Below, one piece after another: positions 26,289 through 34,784 of a DNA stretch of 50,291 bases. The stretch is from NCBI GenBank assembly GCA_016212425.1, contig JACRGJ010000054.1:1-50291 (forward strand). The letters run 5' to 3'. The DNA comes from Micrococcales bacterium. GTDB taxonomy: Bacteria > Actinomycetota > Actinomycetes > Actinomycetales > Microbacteriaceae. Numbering within the stretch: position 1 is the stretch's first letter; the number at the start of each line of letters is the position of its first letter. Position numbers and translations under genes: made by a program. The notes under the pieces are model-generated. The model made no database searches, was not told the DNA's origin, and saw only the letters and a program-made list of their open reading frames with translations.

Positions 26289-26654
26289 TCAGGCGGCGGA
26301 TGCGTCGGTGTGCGAAGCGATGCCGCCGCCCGCCGGGATGAGCCCGAGCCCCGCGATGATCCGCTCGTCGCCGCCGAACCCGACCGCGTAGCAGTACCAC
26401 TGCGGCCCGCCGGGACCGAACGCGTCGAACCGGCTGGACGGGTCGGCATCCGGCGCGGCGGCGTCGACGAGCTGCCCGCAGGTGGTGGACGCCGACCGTG
26501 CTGCCGTCAGCCAGGTGCCGAGAACGGTCGGCAGGACGAGGCCCGCGATGCCGACGAGGACCACGACGCGCATCACCTTGAGCCGGCGGCGGCGGTGCGG
26601 CATCCCCTCTGTCGGCACGTAGCCGGAGAGCTCGGGGTGGTCGTCGTGGCTCAT
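26289..26654 (-). CDS. Small single-pass membrane protein, unknown function
   Basis: The 121-residue product has a polar N-terminus (MSHDDHPELSGYVPTEGMPH), a basic stretch RRRRLK, one hydrophobic helix at about 28-48 and an outside domain with a Cys pair (TTCGQLV and WYCYAVGFGG). The ATG at 26654 has GACACT seven bases upstream, a weaker form of the leaderless box. No family is recognised. It converges with prs across the repeat array and is in line with, but 226 bases from, gnd. Confidence 0.65.
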   Translation of the reverse strand: MSHDDHPELSGYVPTEGMPHRRRRLKVMRVVVLVGIAGLVLPTVLGTWLTAARSASTTCGQLVDAAAPDADPSSRFDAFGPGGPQWYCYAVGFGGDERIIAGLGLIPAGGGIASHTDASAA

Positions 26655-26767
26655 CCGGCCCAGTGTCGCACGCCGCCCTCCGCGACCGGTCACGCGAGGG
26701 TGGGCACCCCCTCCGCAGCCACTGCAGCGCGGTTCTCCTGCAACAGGGGAGATCCCCCGCGCAAACC

Positions 26768-26787
26768 CCGACAACAGCTGTTGTCGG
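26768..26787. promoter_or_regulatory. Perfect 20-base palindrome between gnd and the small membrane protein gene
   Basis: CCGACAACAGCTGTTGTCGG is its own reverse complement. It lies 94 bases after the gnd stop and 114 bases before the start of the next minus-strand gene. It may be a gnd terminator or an operator. A second small hairpin (CTCCTG with CAGGGGAG, 26735-26751) is next to it. Confidence 0.6.
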
Positions 26788-26874
26788 CGTACCTCCGCCC
26801 GCGGGAGCCGGATGCTCTCGCTCCCCGGGGGGTGCCGGATGCGCTGGTCCCGCTCGCGCCGGAGCCCGCCCCGC

Positions 26875-26889
26875 GCCGACTCAGTCGGC
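26875..26889 (-). terminator. Hairpin containing the gnd stop codon
   Basis: GCCGAC and GTCGGC pair around TCA, the complement of the gnd TGA stop, a 6-bp stem with the stop codon as loop. Confidence 0.45.
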
Positions 26890-28347
26890 GGTCTGCACCT
26901 CGGTGCGGTCGCTCGACCAGAGGGTGTGGAAGACGCCGGGCTTGTCGGTGCGCCGGTAGGTGTGCGCGCCGAAGAAGTCGCGCTGGCCCTGGATGAGCGC
27001 GGCCGGCAGCCGCTCCGCGCGCAGGCCGTCGTAGTACGCCAGCGACGACGAGAACACCGGTGCCGGGATGCCGCGGGCCGCGGCCGTCGAGACCACGCGC
27101 CGCCAGGCCTCCTGACTGTCGGCCACGGCCTGCGCGAAGAACGGCGCGGTGACGAGCGCCACGAGCGCCGGATCCTCGGCGTAGGCGTCGGTGATCCGGT
27201 TGAGGAAACGCGCGCGGATGATGCATCCGGCCCGCCAGATCTTCGCGATCTCGCCCTTGTCGATGTCCCAGCCGTACTGGGCGGCGCCGGCGACGATCTC
27301 GTCGAAGCCCTGCGAGTAGGCGATGATCTTCGACGCGTACAGCGCGGCCTGCACGTCGGCGATGAACGCGTCCGCGTCGTCCACCGTCCACTCCTCGTCC
27401 GGTCCGGCCAGCTGTCGGGCCGCCGCGCGCTGGGCGGGCTTGGACGACAGGGACCGGGCGAACACCGCTTCGGCGATGCCCGACACCGGGATGCCCAGGT
27501 CGAGCGCCGACTGCACGGTCCAGGCGCCGGTGCCCTTCGCGCCGGCCTGGTCGAGGATCACGTCGACCAGCGGCTGCCCGGTCTCGGCATCCACCTGACG
27601 CAGCACCTCGGCGGTGATCTCGATCAGATAGCTCTCGAGCTCGCCCGTGTTCCACTCGGCGAAGATGTCGGCGATCTCGGCGGGTGATCGGCCGGTGCCG
27701 CGGCGGATCAGGTCGTAGGCCTCGCCGATCAGCTGCATGTCGGAGTACTCGATGCCGTTGTGGATCATCTTCACGAAGTGCCCCGCGCCGTCGTGGCCGA
27801 CGTGCGTGACACACGGCTCGCCGTCCTCCGGGGCCGTCGCCGCGATCGAGCGGAAGATCGGCCCGAGGGTCTGCCACGACTCATCCGAGCCCCCGGGCAT
27901 GATCGAGGGCCCGTGCAGCGCACCCTCCTCGCCGCCGGAGATCCCGGTGCCGACGAAGTGGATGCCTTTCTCCGACACGCGGCCCTCGCGCGCGATCGTG
28001 TCGGTGAAGCGGGCGTTGCCGCCGTCGACGATGATGTCGCCCGGCTCGAACACCCTGGTCAGCTCGTCGATCACGGCGTCGGTGCCTGCTCCGGCCTGCA
28101 CCATGATGATCGCGGTGCGCGGGGTGCGCAGCGACGCGGCGAATCCGACATAGTCCTCCGACGCGACGAACCCGGCCTCGGGATGCTCGGTGAGCAGCTC
28201 CTGTGTCTTGGCGTAGGTGCGGTTGTAGATCGCCACCGTGTTGCCCGCCCGGCTGGCGAGGTTGCGGGCGAGATTCGAGCCCATCACCGCCAACCCGACG
28301 ACTCCGATGTTGGCCTGGCCCTGGGTCGAGGATGCGTTCTCGCTCAC
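26881..28347 (-). CDS. gnd: 6-phosphogluconate dehydrogenase, decarboxylating
   Basis: Gnd oxidises 6-phosphogluconate to ribulose-5-phosphate with release of CO2 and NADPH. The 488-residue enzyme has the Rossmann loop GVVGLAVMGSNLARN (15-29), the NADP-discriminating YNRT, IIVDGGNARFTDT, the substrate motif GTGISGGEEGALHGPSIMPG, the catalytic KMIHNGIEY, and the C-terminal IKGTGAWT-type AKGTGAWTVQ and RDFFGAHTYRR. Full length for the long, dimeric type. The GTG at 28347 is supported by TAGCGT six bases upstream. It is divergent from gntK, which makes its substrate. Confidence 0.96.
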   Translation of the reverse strand: MSENASSTQGQANIGVVGLAVMGSNLARNLASRAGNTVAIYNRTYAKTQELLTEHPEAGFVASEDYVGFAASLRTPRTAIIMVQAGAGTDAVIDELTRVFEPGDIIVDGGNARFTDTIAREGRVSEKGIHFVGTGISGGEEGALHGPSIMPGGSDESWQTLGPIFRSIAATAPEDGEPCVTHVGHDGAGHFVKMIHNGIEYSDMQLIGEAYDLIRRGTGRSPAEIADIFAEWNTGELESYLIEITAEVLRQVDAETGQPLVDVILDQAGAKGTGAWTVQSALDLGIPVSGIAEAVFARSLSSKPAQRAAARQLAGPDEEWTVDDADAFIADVQAALYASKIIAYSQGFDEIVAGAAQYGWDIDKGEIAKIWRAGCIIRARFLNRITDAYAEDPALVALVTAPFFAQAVADSQEAWRRVVSTAAARGIPAPVFSSSLAYYDGLRAERLPAALIQGQRDFFGAHTYRRTDKPGVFHTLWSSDRTEVQTAD

Positions 28348-28353
28348 GCCGCC

Positions 28354-28359
28354 ACGCTA
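28354..28359 (-). promoter_or_regulatory. Leaderless -10 box of gnd (TAGCGT)
   Basis: TAGCGT ends six bases before the gnd GTG. The same hexamer at the same distance precedes the divergent gntK. Confidence 0.5.
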
Positions 28360-28369
28360 CCGCTCGCCG

Positions 28370-28397
28370 CGATGCCCGATGCCCGATGCCCGATGCC
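28370..28397. repeat. CGATGCC x4 tandem repeat upstream of gnd
   Basis: Four exact head-to-tail 7-base units in the 277-base gnd-gntK divergent region. They cover the space about 23-50 bases upstream of the gnd start, where -35 contacts would lie, so copy number could affect expression. Confidence 0.85.
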
Positions 28398-28612
28398 CGA
28401 CCTCGGCCCGGACCGCAGCAGGGCTCCCGGCCCCGCCGCATCGCGACCGACAGCACCCGGGCGGAGTGCCCCCTGTGGATGTCCGACACCCGCCGGCTGC
28501 GCTAGGCGACATCCCGAGCGACCTGTCCATCACCGCGACGACGAGCGTGCACACGATCCGCGCCGCCACCCGGGACGACGCTGAGCGCTCGGACGCCGCG
28601 CCCCGTCCTCGC

Positions 28613-28618
28613 TAGCGT
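28613..28618 (+). promoter_or_regulatory. Leaderless -10 box of gntK (TAGCGT)
   Basis: TAGCGT ends six bases before the gntK ATG; GAGGGC between them is too close to act as a usual ribosome binding site. Confidence 0.5.
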
Positions 28619-28624
28619 GAGGGC

Positions 28625-29122
28625 ATGCCCCCGATCGTGTCCGTCGTCGTGATGGGCGTCTCCGGGTCGGGGAAGACGACGATGGGCGAGCTTCTCGCGA
28701 GCCGCCTCGGGGTGCCGTTCGTCGACGGCGACGACCTGCATCCGGCGGCCAACGTGGAGAAGATGCGCGCCGGCCGCCCGCTCACCGACGACGACCGCGA
28801 CCCGTGGCTCGACGCCGTGGGGGCCCGGCTGGCCGAGGGGCCCGTCGTGCTCGCCTGCTCGGCGCTCAAGCGCGCCTACCGCGATCGCCTCCGTGCCGCG
28901 GCGCCGGCGCTCCGGCTGATCTACCTGCGCGGCAGCGCCGGGCTGCTGCGGCACCGGATGGAGCACCGGGCCGGGCACTACATGCCGCCCCGGCTGCTGG
29001 AGTCGCAGCTGGCGACCCTCGAGCCCCCGACCGAGGACGAGCGCCCCATCGTGCTCGACGTGGCCGGGAATCCGGATGCGCTCGCCTCGCACGCGATCCG
29101 GGAATTGGAAGGGATCGGATGA
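28625..29122 (+). CDS. gntK: Gluconokinase
   Basis: GntK phosphorylates gluconate to 6-phosphogluconate, the substrate of the divergent gnd. The 165-residue P-loop kinase has GVSGSGKT (11-18), the substrate motif DGDDLHPAANVEKMRAGRPL, DDRDPWLDA, and ACSALKRAYRDRLR. It ends MPPRLLESQLATLEPP, all family hallmarks, at the usual length. Its stop overlaps the start of the dehydrogenase gene (ATGA), so both are made from one transcript. Confidence 0.95.
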   Translation: MPPIVSVVVMGVSGSGKTTMGELLASRLGVPFVDGDDLHPAANVEKMRAGRPLTDDDRDPWLDAVGARLAEGPVVLACSALKRAYRDRLRAAAPALRLIYLRGSAGLLRHRMEHRAGHYMPPRLLESQLATLEPPTEDERPIVLDVAGNPDALASHAIRELEGIG

Positions 29123-30156
29123 ACGACCTGCGCGTGGTGATCGCCACGCCTCTCGAGCCGGAGCTGGTGCAACTGATCCGGGACGCCGATCCCCGCCTCG
29201 AGGTGGTGCACCGCCCGGAGCTCACCGGAACGCCGAGCGCGGACTGGATGGTCTCCGCCCCGACGCGCGGCGACGCCGAGCAGCGGGCCTACGAGGAGTA
29301 CCTCGACTCGGCCGAGGCGCTGTTCGGGGTGCCGGACCAGTCGGGCCGGGAGCTCCGCCGCACCGCGGATGCCAACCCGCGGTTGCGCTGGGTGCACACC
29401 ATCCCGGCCGGCGGCGGGCAGCAGGTGAAGGCGGCGGGACTCGACGGCGAGCAGCTGGAGCGCATCCTGTTCACCACCTCCGCCGGGGTGCACGCGCAGC
29501 CGCTCGCGGAGTTCGCGCTGTTCGGCGTGCTGGCGGGCGCGAAGCACCTCCCCCGGTTGCGGGCGGCGCAGGCCGGGCGCGCGTGGGCGGGTCGCGATCC
29601 GATGCTGCTGCTCGGCGAGCTCACCGTCGCCGTTGTCGGCCTCGGCAGCATCGGACGGCGGGTCGCGCAGCTGCTGGCACCACTCGGCGCGCGCGTCGTG
29701 GGGGTGCACCGGCATCCTGTCGAGGCCGAGGGTGTGAGCCGCGTCGAGCCGAACGCCGCGCTCGGCGATGTGCTGAGCGAAGCGGATGCGGTGGTGCTGT
29801 GTCTGCCCGGCACCGCGGAGACGCATCGCCTGCTCTCGGGCGAGGTGCTGGCCCGTGCCAAGCACGGCCTCACGGTCGTGAACGTCGGTCGGGGCTCGAC
29901 GATCGACGAGGCCGCTCTCGTCGACGCGCTCCGCGACGGGCGGGTCGGGGGCGCCGTGCTCGACGTGTTCGAGACCGAGCCCCTGCCAACATCCAGTCCG
30001 CTGTGGACGATGGAGAACGTCGTCATCTCGCCGCACACCGCGGCGATCAGCGAGCACGAGCCCCGCTTGATCGCGGAGCTTTTCGCCGACAATGCGCGTC
30101 GGCTCCTGGACGGGGAGCCGCTGCGCAACCGCGTCAACACCCGCGAGTTCTACTGA
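29119..30156 (+). CDS. D-isomer-specific 2-hydroxyacid dehydrogenase
   Basis: The 345-residue NAD(P)-dependent oxidoreductase has the Rossmann loop VVGLGSIGRRVAQLL, and the family's catalytic trio Arg258 (NVGRGSTIDE), Glu287 (DVFETEPLP) and His306 (ISPHTAA). The position after strand 2 reads GVHRHPVEA, with Arg suggesting possible NADPH use. Members reduce glyoxylate, hydroxypyruvate or 2-ketogluconate. Because it is translationally coupled to gluconokinase, a 2-ketogluconate (or similar sugar acid) reductase feeding gluconate to GntK is attractive, but this is inference from context. It converges with the GH2 gene. Confidence 0.88.
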   Translation: MNDLRVVIATPLEPELVQLIRDADPRLEVVHRPELTGTPSADWMVSAPTRGDAEQRAYEEYLDSAEALFGVPDQSGRELRRTADANPRLRWVHTIPAGGGQQVKAAGLDGEQLERILFTTSAGVHAQPLAEFALFGVLAGAKHLPRLRAAQAGRAWAGRDPMLLLGELTVAVVGLGSIGRRVAQLLAPLGARVVGVHRHPVEAEGVSRVEPNAALGDVLSEADAVVLCLPGTAETHRLLSGEVLARAKHGLTVVNVGRGSTIDEAALVDALRDGRVGGAVLDVFETEPLPTSSPLWTMENVVISPHTAAISEHEPRLIAELFADNARRLLDGEPLRNRVNTREFY

Positions 30157-30230
30157 GCGGATGCCTCTCGACTCGTGGAAACGGGGTGCGGCGGCCGGGG
30201 GCATTCGCGCGCCCGGCCGCCGCGTCCCGG

Positions 30231-32759
30231 CTATCCCCCCTGGCTGTACAGCGTCGCGACCTCGCCGGCCGAGAGGGCCCGGTCGAAGACGCGCACCTGG
30301 TCGACCGCTCCGTCGAGGTAGTCGACCGGCCCGCCGTTGTAACGCCCGCGCCCGACGGTGAGCGGGCCCGTGGCGGTGTCGCCGTTGCCGAGCACGGAGA
30401 CCGAGCCGGCCTTCTGCCCGTCGACGTAGATCGTCAGCGACGACGCCGTGACATCCCGGACGCCGACCAGGTTGTACCAGCGGTTCGGTTCGACGGTGAT
30501 CCCCGACGCCAGGGCGCGCGCGTTCGCGAACGAGAACGCGAGTCGCTGATCCGCACCGGAGTACTGGAGGAAGAACGCGCTGGTCTGCGCGCCATCCTCC
30601 GCCACCACCGTCTGGAACGCCCCGCCGAGTTGGTCGAAGCGCACCCAGGCCGAGACGCTGTAGTTGCGGTTGTCGGTCGGCAGCACCGTGCCGGTGCTCG
30701 CCGCGTACCCGGTGGAGCCGTCCAGCTGGAGCGCGTTCCCGGCCTTTCCCGGCACCCAGGTCGCTCCGCCGGACACGGTGAGCGGGTTCTGCCCCACGCT
30801 GTCGGCGACGGTGGTGCCGGAGCCCTCGTCGAAGGCCCAGGCGCCCACGCCCGTGAGGCCGGGGGTCCCGGCCGGCGGGGCGGGCGGCGGCTTCGTGCCC
30901 GCCGCGATCACCTGCCGATTCACCTTCCGCACCTGCGCCGCATCCATCTTCAGGATCCGGCGGTCGTAGGTGTAGAAGCCGTTCACCTCGCCCTCGACGT
31001 CGGTGATCTGCGTGTACACCGATCCGGAGAGCCCGTACGGCGCGCCCTGATCGCGCAGGATGCCGGTGTTCTGCACGTACGCGGCGGTCAAGGCGGCGCT
31101 GTCCTTCACCGTCCCGTAGGGCGTGACCGGGTCCACGGGCCAGCGGTTCCCGTCGATCGCCAGCGCGAATCCGCCGTGCTCGCCGTCGATCGACGCGCGT
31201 GTCGCATCCGGTGCGGGGAGCCCCGGCCCGGTGTAGACGTGCCAGTCGATGACGTCGCCGCCGCCCGGATCACCGGGGGTGTCGCAGCAGTTCGACCCGC
31301 TGCGGGCATCGACGAGCCGGGACGGGTCCTGCGCCTTGATCTGGTCGGCGAGCTGATTGGCCGCGTCGACCGACCACTGGCCCCAGCCCTCGTTGAACGG
31401 GATCCAGTCGATGATCGAGGGGGAGTTCTTGCGCTGGTCGATCATCTCCGCGGTCTCGGACCGGAAGTTCGCCTTGTCGGCGGCGGAGAGCGCGCCGTTG
31501 CGGCCTGTCGGCAGCGCGGGCGAATCCTGCCAGACCATCAGGCCGAGCCTGTCGGCCCAGTAGTACCAGCGCGCCGGCTCCACCTTGATGTGCTTGCGGA
31601 TGGTGTTGAAGCCGAGATCCTTCGTCTTCTGGATGTCGAACTTCAGCGCCGCGTCGGTCGGTGCGGTGTAGATGCCGTCCGGCCAGTAGCCCTGGTCGAG
31701 CGTGCCGAGCAGGAAGGTGGACGCGCCGTTCAGCGTGATCCGCTGCTTCCCGTTCACCTGCTGCACCGCGATCTCGCGCAGCCCCGCGTAGCTCTCCACG
31801 CGGTCGGTGGCACCCCGTGCGTCGAGGCGCACCGAGAAGGTGTAGAGGAACGGGTCGTCCGGACTCCAGAGTCGCGGGTTCCGGATGGCGAGCGTCATCG
31901 GCCCGCCGGCGGCGCCGGATGCGCTGGCGACGCGCTTCGATCCCGCGTACGCGTCCACGCTCAGCCGAGCCCCGCTGACGTCGCCGGCGAAGGTCGCCGA
32001 GATGGCGAACGAGCCGGACTGCACATCCGGGGTCGCCGTGAAGGACTGGATGGAGGCGGGCGCGACCGGCTCCAGCCAGACGGTCTGCCAGATCCCGGAT
32101 GCCGCGGTGTAGAAGATCCCGGACGGATCGACCCGCTGCTTGCCGACCGGGATGTTCGCCTGGTCGACGGGGGAGTTCACGGCCACGACGATCTCCTGCG
32201 GACCGGAGCGGGTGAGGGCGCCGGTCACGTCGGCGCTGAAGGCGTCGTAGCCGCCGAGGTGCCTGGCCACCTGCTGGCCGTTGACGTAGACGGTGGCGTC
32301 GTAGTTGACGGCGCCGAAGTTCAGGACGACGCGCTTGCCCCCGGCGGTGTAGGCGCGCGGCACCTCGACCGTGCGGCGATACAGCATGTACTGCGAGTAC
32401 TTCTGCACGCCGGAGAGCACCGATTCGATCGGGTAGGGCACGAGCACCGTTCCGCTCAGGTTCTTCCCGAACCCGATGCGGCTGAAGCCGTCCCACGGCT
32501 GGTACTGCCACAGCCCGTTGAGATTCGTCCAGGTCGGCGCTGCCGCGCTCGGCCGCGCCAGCTGCGGGCGCGGGTAGTCGGGCAGGGCGTTGTCGGGGCC
32601 GACTCTGCTCGTCCACGGCGTGGAGAGCTTCGGCGTGAGCCCGCTCCAGGTGGTGTCGGATGCCGCGGCGGCACCCACCGTGGGGGTCACGGCCAGAGCG
32701 GCCCCGACCCCGATCGCGGCGAGGGCGGCGACCACCCTCGCTCGACGGAAACGGCTCAT
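30231..32759 (-). CDS. Secreted glycoside hydrolase family 2 enzyme with C-terminal LamG-like domain
   Basis: The 842-residue precursor has a signal peptide (1-33, cleavage near AAAA-SDT), a GH2 sugar-binding jelly roll (PTWTNLNGLWQYQP, about 75-230), an immunoglobulin-like domain (about 235-335) and a TIM barrel. The acid/base Glu457 is in PFNEGWGQW and the likely nucleophile Glu527 is in DGEHGGF. From about residue 636 a concanavalin-like LamG/laminarin-binding fold follows (WAFDEGSGTTVADS, VSAWVRF, YLDGAVDQVRVFDRALSAGE). GH2 includes beta-galactosidases, mannosidases and glucuronidases; specificity cannot be read. GAGGAAG precedes the ATG by nine bases. No transporter or regulator is adjacent. 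Confidence 0.9.
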   Translation of the reverse strand: MSRFRRARVVAALAAIGVGAALAVTPTVGAAAASDTTWSGLTPKLSTPWTSRVGPDNALPDYPRPQLARPSAAAPTWTNLNGLWQYQPWDGFSRIGFGKNLSGTVLVPYPIESVLSGVQKYSQYMLYRRTVEVPRAYTAGGKRVVLNFGAVNYDATVYVNGQQVARHLGGYDAFSADVTGALTRSGPQEIVVAVNSPVDQANIPVGKQRVDPSGIFYTAASGIWQTVWLEPVAPASIQSFTATPDVQSGSFAISATFAGDVSGARLSVDAYAGSKRVASASGAAGGPMTLAIRNPRLWSPDDPFLYTFSVRLDARGATDRVESYAGLREIAVQQVNGKQRITLNGASTFLLGTLDQGYWPDGIYTAPTDAALKFDIQKTKDLGFNTIRKHIKVEPARWYYWADRLGLMVWQDSPALPTGRNGALSAADKANFRSETAEMIDQRKNSPSIIDWIPFNEGWGQWSVDAANQLADQIKAQDPSRLVDARSGSNCCDTPGDPGGGDVIDWHVYTGPGLPAPDATRASIDGEHGGFALAIDGNRWPVDPVTPYGTVKDSAALTAAYVQNTGILRDQGAPYGLSGSVYTQITDVEGEVNGFYTYDRRILKMDAAQVRKVNRQVIAAGTKPPPAPPAGTPGLTGVGAWAFDEGSGTTVADSVGQNPLTVSGGATWVPGKAGNALQLDGSTGYAASTGTVLPTDNRNYSVSAWVRFDQLGGAFQTVVAEDGAQTSAFFLQYSGADQRLAFSFANARALASGITVEPNRWYNLVGVRDVTASSLTIYVDGQKAGSVSVLGNGDTATGPLTVGRGRYNGGPVDYLDGAVDQVRVFDRALSAGEVATLYSQGG

Positions 32760-32956
32760 CGATCTCAACTTCCTCGTTGAAGACCCAAGGGGGAGGACCT
32801 CGGGGGCGGAGCGCCGAGACGATCGTCGCAAAAACATGTCCGTAAAGTCCACCCCCAATCTTCCGCGCGCATCCCTGCCGCCGGGCGGGAGCGCGGGAGA
32901 GGTCACGATCGGGATGCGGTCCGCGCGGCGACCGACCGTTCCACCCCGGCGCGACG

Positions 32957-32962
32957 TACCGT
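32957..32962 (+). promoter_or_regulatory. Leaderless -10 box (TACCGT) of the 311-residue membrane protein
   Basis: TACCGT ends six bases before the ATG at 32969. Confidence 0.5.
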
Positions 32963-32968
32963 GACGGC

Positions 32969-33904
32969 ATGCGACGCCTCCTCTGCTTCGTCGTCGCGTT
33001 CGCCGCCGGGATCGGCGGTCACGCGGTCGTCTACACCGCCGCGGCCAGCTCCACCGCGCGCTTCGATCCGGATGCGCCTCTGCGGCTGCTGCCCGCCGGT
33101 CTCGTCGTCCTCCTGGGCGCTCTCCTTGCCGCGATCGCGCTCGCCACCGCGGCGTGGTCGGCCCTCGGCGTCACCCTGCTCGCCGTCGTCGAGATGCTCG
33201 TCGGGACGGCGGGGATCGTCGTCCCGCTCACCGGCGCCGGCGGGCTGAAGGCCCTGATCCGCTCGGCCGACGGAGTGGGCGACGCGACCTCCGCCGCCAT
33301 CGGCACGTCCCTCCTGTTCGCGGCGACCTCGGGACTGCTGCTGATCGAGGGCATCCTGAGCTTCGTCATCGCGCTGACCCTCCGCGCGCGGCGGATCGGC
33401 TGGGTCGAGCGTCCCGTCGCGGCGCGGGTCACGTCCTCGATCGTCGCGATGCTCTGCTTCCCCCCGCTGGTGCTCGGCCTGCTCCACGCCGGCTTCCAGC
33501 AGTACCGGGCGCACGTGCTCGAGAACTCCACTCGGCTGGATGCGGAGGGGCTCCTCGGACTCGTCGTGCTCATGTTCGGCTCGCTCGTGCTCATCGTGCT
33601 CGCCCTCGGCACCCGGTGGTCAGGACTCGGCGCGATCCTCACCGGGCTCGTGCTCACGGCCGGCGGGGCGGTCGCCGCCCTCCCGGGCGTCCTCGCCCTC
33701 GTGCCGGTGCGGCTCCCCGCGGCGATCGACCTCACCATCGGGCGGCAGCTCGCCTTCGGGGGCATCGCCGCGATCGGCCTCCTGCTGCTGTTCGGCGGGA
33801 TCGGCTCAGTGATCGCCGGCCGGGTCGGTGAGCGGCGGCAGAGCTTCCGCGAGCCGTCGCAGGACTGGGACGACGCGCCCTTCGGCATCCCCTCCTACCC
33901 CTGA
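32969..33904 (+). CDS. Polytopic membrane protein of unknown function
   Basis: The 311-residue product has about eight hydrophobic helices (near 5-23, 40-62, 65-85, 108-135, 150-172, 190-208, 213-236 and 250-272) and a short charged C-terminal tail (RVGERRQSFREPSQDWDDAP). No conserved family motif is recognised. It lies between the divergent GH2 gene and rplY. The start is placed by the TACCGT box. Confidence 0.7.
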   Translation: MRRLLCFVVAFAAGIGGHAVVYTAAASSTARFDPDAPLRLLPAGLVVLLGALLAAIALATAAWSALGVTLLAVVEMLVGTAGIVVPLTGAGGLKALIRSADGVGDATSAAIGTSLLFAATSGLLLIEGILSFVIALTLRARRIGWVERPVAARVTSSIVAMLCFPPLVLGLLHAGFQQYRAHVLENSTRLDAEGLLGLVVLMFGSLVLIVLALGTRWSGLGAILTGLVLTAGGAVAALPGVLALVPVRLPAAIDLTIGRQLAFGGIAAIGLLLLFGGIGSVIAGRVGERRQSFREPSQDWDDAPFGIPSYP

Positions 33905-33938
33905 CCCGCCGGCGCGATCGCGGCCCCTCGCCCGCGTG

Positions 33939-33944
33939 TAGACT
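33939..33944 (+). promoter_or_regulatory. Likely -10 box of rplY (TAGACT)
   Basis: TAGACT is a good actinobacterial -10 and would start a leader of about 150 bases that folds into the nested hairpin at 33946-33974. Confidence 0.5.
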
Positions 33945-33945
33945 C

Positions 33946-33974
33946 CCGGAGGACCTCGGCGAGGGACCCTCCGG
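33946..33974 (+). promoter_or_regulatory. Nested hairpin at the start of the rplY leader
   Basis: CCGGAGG (33946-33952) pairs with CCTCCGG (33968-33974); inside, CCTC/GAGG (33954-33964) pairs around GGC. It begins two bases after the -10 box, so it would form at the very 5' end of the transcript, where it could stabilise the mRNA or be a control site. Confidence 0.5.
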
Positions 33975-34103
33975 GGTCCGTGATCGACGTGGGGCACGGA
34001 CACGGCATCCGGTCTCTCCTCACATGCGATCACGTCGCTCGTTCGAGTCGAAATCGCAGACCTCCGCCTCGCCTACCGGGGCGCAACGACAGGGAGTACG
34101 GCC

Positions 34104-34766
34104 ATGGCCGACGTCAGCACCACCGGAAACGCGTCATCGCGCGGCAACAAGCTCACCGCGCAGCCGCGTGACAGCTTCGGCAAGGGCGCGGCGCGCCGGC
34201 TGAGGGCCTCGGGCCGCATCCCCGCCGTGATCTACGGCCACGGCACCGACCCGCAGCACGTGTCGCTGCCGGGCCACGAAGTGGCGCTCATCCTGCGCAA
34301 GGCCAACCAGGTGCTCGATCTCGACATCGCCGGTGCCAGCCAGCTCGCGCTGGTGAAGGACGTGCAGAAGGATCCGGTGCGTCAGGTCATCGAGCACCTC
34401 GACCTCATCGTGGTGCGTCGCGGCGAGAAGGTCACCGTCGACGTGCCGATCCACGTGGAGGGCGAGTCGGCACCCGGCACGATCATCGAGCTCGACAACC
34501 AGACCATCTCGGTCGAGGTCGAGGCGACCCACATCCCCGAGCGCTTCCTGGTCGACGCCGAGGGACTCGAGGAGGGCACCCAGGTGCTCGCCGGTCAGAT
34601 CGAGATCGGGAGCGGCGCGACGCTCGTCACCGATCCCGAGGCGCTGGTCGTCAACGTCACCGTGCCGCCGGTCGTCGACCTGCCCGAGCCCACCGAGGGC
34701 GACGAGCCGGAGGGCGCCGAGTCGGCTGAGGCCGAGGGCTCCGCCGACTCCTCCGACGCGGAGTAG
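34104..34766 (+). CDS. rplY: 50S ribosomal protein L25 / general stress protein Ctc
   Basis: L25 binds 5S rRNA. The 220-residue CTC-type protein has the N-terminal L25 domain (RDSFGKGAARRLRASGRIPAVIYGHG, then the VLDLDI strand and VRQVIEHLDL) and the C-terminal beta domain (VTVDVPIHVEGESAPG, TISVEVEATHIPERFLVD). It ends in a long acidic tail (EPTEGDEPEGAESAEAEG), common in actinobacteria. GGGAG precedes the ATG. It has a structured ~150-base leader and is followed by pth after 18 bases. Confidence 0.96.
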   Translation: MADVSTTGNASSRGNKLTAQPRDSFGKGAARRLRASGRIPAVIYGHGTDPQHVSLPGHEVALILRKANQVLDLDIAGASQLALVKDVQKDPVRQVIEHLDLIVVRRGEKVTVDVPIHVEGESAPGTIIELDNQTISVEVEATHIPERFLVDAEGLEEGTQVLAGQIEIGSGATLVTDPEALVVNVTVPPVVDLPEPTEGDEPEGAESAEAEGSADSSDAE

Positions 34767-34784
34767 TCCGCGCCGCATCCACGG

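Noticed and set aside
32760-32968. LacI-type operator upstream of the GH2 gene
   Set aside because: TTTACGGACATGTTTTTG is not symmetric enough, and no regulator gene is nearby.
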